Origin: Arthrobacter_B sp038069765
GTDB lineage: Bacteria; Actinomycetota; Actinomycetes; Actinomycetales; Micrococcaceae
DNA length: 64,000 nucleotides
Direction of reading: 5' to 3'
Assembly (NCBI RefSeq): GCF_038069765.1
Contig: NZ_JBBPFS010000002.1
Span: 62,001 to 126,000 of the forward strand
The notes beneath the pieces were generated by a model. The model was not told where the DNA came from. It did not search any database and worked only from the letters and a program-made list of their open reading frames with translations. The position numbers and the translations under genes are program-made. Shown piece after piece: positions 60,723 through 64,000 of this stretch; the first letter of the stretch is position 1; the number at the start of each line of letters is the position of its first letter.

Positions 60723-62292
60723 GGGCGCCGTCAGCTTCGGCTGTCAGGACTTCGTCCTGCAACGCCAGATATACGTTAGCCAGCATCTCGGGGTACTGGA
60801 GCGAGCTGCCCAAGAGCTCCTCACACCGGCGCAGCCGGTATCGGATGCTGTTGGGATGGACAAACATGGCCTGTGCCGTTGACCTCACGTCCATACCGTG
60901 TGCAAACCAAAGGACCAGCGTTTCCCGCAGTTGTGGCTGATCCCTCAGCGGTGCGGTTTGACGAGCCATACGGTCAGCTACCGAAGGCCCCGGGTTCCGG
61001 GCCTTGAGCCATGCAGCCAACCCGACATCCTCCATCCGGATTACGAGGCCTTGGCCCGGAGGCCGCCGGCGCTCGGCGACCGTACGGGCCGTCTCAGCCT
61101 CCTGATACGCCTCCGGGGAACCTGTCAGGGTATAAAACGGTTCGGAAGCGCCCACCACATGGCTGGCTCCAGCTTCCCTGAACCATTCGGACAACTGGCT
61201 GCGTTCAGTGGCCAGTGCGTGCATGACCGGGCTAGCGCCCACATCGTAGTGCTCAGCTACGATGAGCCCAAGCCCCAGTTCCAGGCCCAGACTGAGCAGG
61301 TCGTGGTGCCGCCGCAGTGAGGGCTCGCCAATTGCAGACAGGACAGCGAACCGGAAACTGTCCCCTGTACGGAAGCCGTAGGGAAGGAGTTGGTCCAGTA
61401 GCCGTCGTTCCCGGTGGGGCGAAATACCGTTGCGCAGCAGCGAGAGGAGCGACTGGCCGTAATGTTGCTGGTTAGTCCAGGCCGCACTGTTGATTCCGCT
61501 GATGGTCCTGAACAGTTGGGCACTGGCTTCCAGAGCAGGCTCGGCGATTTCCGCCAGATGCTGTGACTGCTGGCTCGCGACTGCCACCAAAAAAATGTCC
61601 GGCCCCCGAGCGACACGCCGAGTCATTGCCGTCCAGCGCCCAATTTGAAGGGGAACACGTTCGGTGATCAACGTGGCGTGGGCGTCCCAGATTAGGCGGG
61701 CGGGGCCTGTCCCGGCGGAATGGATGATTTTACCGGAGAGGTCGTAGACGAAGGCGGATCCACTAACCACGTCAGCAAGACGGGCAACGACGGCGTTGAG
61801 CGGGTCCGGGCTGCCTGCTGCCTCCAGGAGGCTGGTCAGAAGCCGGTTGAAGCGCTGGAGCTGGATCAGTTCCTCACGCTGCAGTCTCATGAAGACGTAT
61901 TGCTCAACCTCCCTCAGCGTGGTGCTGACTGGAAGCTCAAAGAGCGGTAAGCAGGCGAGCCTGGCCGACTGCACCAGTGGTTCCGGCGTGCCTTCCCCAT
62001 CATTTCCTGGCCGGTACAGCAGCGCCGATACTCCCGCTGCGCTGAAGCGCGTGACCAAGGCATCGGCCCAACCCGGCGCGCTCGGCAGCGGAAACAAGTG
62101 CTCTGCATCCATGAGCACGACAAAGCCTGGTTCAAGTCGCTCAACCACCGCTCTCGGTCGATAGTTGTGCGTTCCAAGCAGCTCACGATCGCGTCCCCCA
62201 TTCACAAGTGGATTTGCCCCGTACGCTGCTGCTTCAACCAGGTCGCTAAGGTGCAAGCCGCTGCCCAACCTTCCATGGTCCTTAATTTCCAA
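60658..62292 (-). CDS. PucR family transcriptional regulator (second)
   Basis: A regulator of about 544 residues. Its N-terminal block (LHLSDLVEAAAYGANPLVNG, YRPRAVVERLEPGFVVLMD) is a PucR sensor domain, and its C-terminus has VLWFAHGMDVRSTAQAMFVHPNSIRYRLRR, the PucR helix-turn-helix. The start is uncertain: a TTG at 62292 with TAAGGA upstream is the best; the frame is open to 62574 but that part lies inside the divergent gene. It likely controls the hydantoinase-type gene starting at 62410. Codons are less GC-biased than in neighbours. The C-terminal 20 residues are Gly/Pro-rich. Confidence 0.82.
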   Translation of the reverse strand: MEIKDHGRLGSGLHLSDLVEAAAYGANPLVNGGRDRELLGTHNYRPRAVVERLEPGFVVLMDAEHLFPLPSAPGWADALVTRFSAAGVSALLYRPGNDGEGTPEPLVQSARLACLPLFELPVSTTLREVEQYVFMRLQREELIQLQRFNRLLTSLLEAAGSPDPLNAVVARLADVVSGSAFVYDLSGKIIHSAGTGPARLIWDAHATLITERVPLQIGRWTAMTRRVARGPDIFLVAVASQQSQHLAEIAEPALEASAQLFRTISGINSAAWTNQQHYGQSLLSLLRNGISPHRERRLLDQLLPYGFRTGDSFRFAVLSAIGEPSLRRHHDLLSLGLELGLGLIVAEHYDVGASPVMHALATERSQLSEWFREAGASHVVGASEPFYTLTGSPEAYQEAETARTVAERRRPPGQGLVIRMEDVGLAAWLKARNPGPSVADRMARQTAPLRDQPQLRETLVLWFAHGMDVRSTAQAMFVHPNSIRYRLRRCEELLGSSLQYPEMLANVYLALQDEVLTAEADGALSRGGGRQGVPAGPPLPGSPV

Positions 62293-62304
62293 GGTCCTTA
62301 ATTT
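62273..62304. repeat. Two tandem 16-bp repeats at the PucR start
   Basis: CCATGGTCCTTAATTT (62273-62288) is followed directly by CCAAGGTCCTTAATTT (62289-62304), one mismatch. Read on the minus strand they supply two AATTAAGGACC blocks, each a possible ribosome binding site or regulator half-site for the PucR gene. Confidence 0.85.
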
Positions 62305-62409
62305 GGATCCTGTCCAAAAGGGTCGGGCCCAATCTTGTGTAACGAACAATGACAGTCTATGTGATTGGCACCACAGTAGAAGGATGGATTCGATCCGGAG
62401 GAGAAAACA

Positions 62410-64000
62410 TTGAGTCAAATTCGTGTGGCCGTCGATGTGGGAGGGACATTTACTGATGTCTGCATCTTCAATGAGGATGACCGCTCTATAAGGGTCACCA
62501 AGGTTCCATCGACACCCGCCGACCCCATGGCTGCTGTGATGAGCGGCATTAAACGCGGCGAGATAGACCTTCACAATGTTTCGCTATTTAGCCACGGAAC
62601 TACGGTGGCCACCAACGCTCTTATTACCCGCCGGTTTCCCAAAGCAGCTATGGTCACCACCCGAGGTTTCCGCGATGTAATCGAGATTAGGGACGGGACC
62701 AAGGACAACCTGTGGGACGCATATGACGACGTTCCGGGGCCCTACATCCGGAGGCGCGACCGTTTCGAAGTTGGGGAGCGTGTCGACTTCGAAGGCAATG
62801 TAGTAACTCCGCTAGACGAGGAAGAAGCGCGGAAGCTTGCTGCCGTGCTGCGGCGGCGGCAGGTTAGTACAGTGGCGGTCTGCTTCATCAACTCCTTTGC
62901 CAACCCGTCGCACGAGCGGCGGATGCGGCAGATTCTGGAGGAGGAGCTGCCGGAGGCCACGATCTCCGCGTCTGCTGAAGTCCTTCCCGAGATCTTCGAG
63001 CATGACAGGTTCAACACGGCCGTATCGAATGCTGTGCTGGCTCCGCTTGTCTCCGGCTATGTGAATCGACTGAGCGGTGCACTGCGTGAGGGAGGCTATC
63101 GGGGCGACCTGCTGCTCCTCCACTCAGGAGGCGGCTCGATGACACCGCGAATGGTCGAGCAGTACCCGGTGCGTCTGGCGGCCTCCGGTATCGCCGCAGG
63201 AGCCATCTCCGCCCAGTTCATCGCTGAACAGTGCGGCATGTCCCACGCGGTGGGATTGGACATGGGAGGCACCTCCACTGACATCTGCCTGGTCAATGAC
63301 GGGGAGCTGCGCACCACGAAGGAGTGGCAGGTTGAGTACGGCCATCCGATCATCTTCCCGAGCATTGAGGTGCTCACCATTGGTGCCGGCGGCGGGTCTC
63401 TGGCTCACATCGACATCGCAGGGTCGCTTCGCAACGGACCTCAGTCTGCTGGCGCTGATCCCGGACCTGCCTGCTACGGCAACGGCGGCACTGCGCCCAC
63501 CAATACGGATGCCAACATTGCGTTGAACCGGTTGGGCAGCGATCTGGCAGGGGGCGCAAAACGCCTGGATAGGGACGCAGCCCTGGACGCCATCGACACT
63601 GTCATAGGCAAGCCACTCGCCATGAGCACGGAACAAGCAGCGTGTGCCATCCTCAAGGTCGCCAACGCAAATATGGCAGACGCCGTCCGTCTCGTCTCCA
63701 TCCGCCGGGGGTTGGACCCCCGTGATTTTGCCCTAATCGCATTTGGCGGTGCCGGAGCCCTGCACGGGGCGGAAGTTGCACGTGAACTAGGTATTCCCAC
63801 CGTGATTGTGCCGCCCAACCCCGGCGTGACCTCGGCGATGGGATGCCTTCTGGTGGACATCCGCCACGACTTGTCGGAAATGTACTCGGAGCTTGTGGGC
63901 CGAATCGATTCCGAGGACCTCGAACAGCATTTTGGCGCGCTGGAAGCGGACGCCGCCGGCCGCCTTGCACACGAGCGGGTGACTGCCGAGAACGCGGTCC
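62410..64000 (+). CDS. hyuA: Hydantoinase A/oxoprolinase (HyuA) family protein, 5' part
   Basis: The first 530 residues of an ATP-dependent HyuA-type subunit; the frame runs off the right edge. VAVDVGGTFTDVCIFNEDD is the first phosphate loop, then SHGTTVATNALI, LLHSGGGSM, second loop LDMGGTSTDICLV, GAGGGSLAHID, SAGADPGPACYG and AFGGAGALHGAEVARELG. Family members open hydantoins or 5-oxoproline, or carboxylate acetone-like substrates, usually with a HyuB subunit just downstream (outside the window). TTG start at 62410 with GGAGGAG seven bases upstream. ATA, CTA and GTA codons are frequent for this genome. Confidence 0.88.
   Translation, partial: MSQIRVAVDVGGTFTDVCIFNEDDRSIRVTKVPSTPADPMAAVMSGIKRGEIDLHNVSLFSHGTTVATNALITRRFPKAAMVTTRGFRDVIEIRDGTKDNLWDAYDDVPGPYIRRRDRFEVGERVDFEGNVVTPLDEEEARKLAAVLRRRQVSTVAVCFINSFANPSHERRMRQILEEELPEATISASAEVLPEIFEHDRFNTAVSNAVLAPLVSGYVNRLSGALREGGYRGDLLLLHSGGGSMTPRMVEQYPVRLAASGIAAGAISAQFIAEQCGMSHAVGLDMGGTSTDICLVNDGELRTTKEWQVEYGHPIIFPSIEVLTIGAGGGSLAHIDIAGSLRNGPQSAGADPGPACYGNGGTAPTNTDANIALNRLGSDLAGGAKRLDRDAALDAIDTVIGKPLAMSTEQAACAILKVANANMADAVRLVSIRRGLDPRDFALIAFGGAGALHGAEVARELGIPTVIVPPNPGVTSAMGCLLVDIRHDLSEMYSELVGRIDSEDLEQHFGALEADAAGRLAHERVTAENAV

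Noticed and set aside
1..64000. CRISPR arrays, insertion sequences, prophage, attachment sites, replication origin
   Set aside because: Scanning found no regular spacer-repeat arrays, transposase or integrase motifs, or DnaA-box clusters. The only tandem repeats are the short ones listed.

Overview
The window is chromosomal DNA from a high-GC Gram-positive bacterium, most likely a member of the Micrococcaceae close to Arthrobacter. The evidence is the very GC-rich third codon positions, frequent GTG and TTG starts, many ATGA/GTGA-coupled genes, actinobacterial families (DUF4193, furA-katA, MprA/SigE-like htpX, LAXTG sortase signal) and a C50 carotenoid locus of the decaprenoxanthin type. I see no rRNA, insertion sequence, prophage, CRISPR array or plasmid function. 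Naming the genus is inference from gene content only.

Layout, left to right. 1-5517: amine catabolism (3' part of a GABA transaminase, TetR regulator, putrescine oxidase, universal stress protein, APC permease), with a near-perfect operator palindrome between the TetR gene and the oxidase. 5732-10113: a wall-anchored CAP-domain protein with a long Ala-rich stalk, a RarD permease and an FprA-type ferredoxin reductase. 10331-14821: a GAF/winged-helix regulator followed by an aldehyde dehydrogenase, a zinc alcohol dehydrogenase and a DUF779 protein. 14982-19028: small conserved actinobacterial proteins, a TerC transporter behind a yybP-ykoY manganese riboswitch, a membrane protein and a glycosyltransferase. 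19025-24950: idi and the operon crtE-crtB-crtI-crtYe-crtYf-crtEb. 25048-27022: catalase and its FurA/CatR repressor with a 19-bp palindrome. 27113-36474: hydrolases, an MFS exporter, htpX with an ECF-sigma-like promoter, YajQ, tRNA-Tyr, thioredoxin and glutathione-independent formaldehyde dehydrogenase.

36739-51548: an ammonium transporter fused to a PII-like domain (the most unusual protein here), a ThuA/Gfo-Idh sugar pair, an AlkA-like glycosylase, cbs-metB transsulfuration, an amidohydrolase, a GT87 mannosyltransferase-like protein, a MOSC protein, a DEAD-box RNA helicase with a long leader, and a Ser/Thr kinase fused to a GAF domain. 51747-51971: tRNA-Thr and tRNA-Met. 52177-60722: a class III CoA-transferase, PucR regulator, GabT/DavT-like transaminase, glutaryl-CoA dehydrogenase, semialdehyde dehydrogenase and APC permease. 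Together these could take 5-aminovalerate through glutarate and glutaryl-CoA to crotonyl-CoA. 60658-64000: a second PucR regulator divergent from a hydantoinase A-type gene that runs off the window, with codon use visibly less GC-biased than the rest.

Themes: the window holds two nitrogen/amine catabolic islands with their own importers and regulators, redox and metal homeostasis genes, and pigment biosynthesis. All functional statements are read from motifs and remembered family features; no database search was possible.
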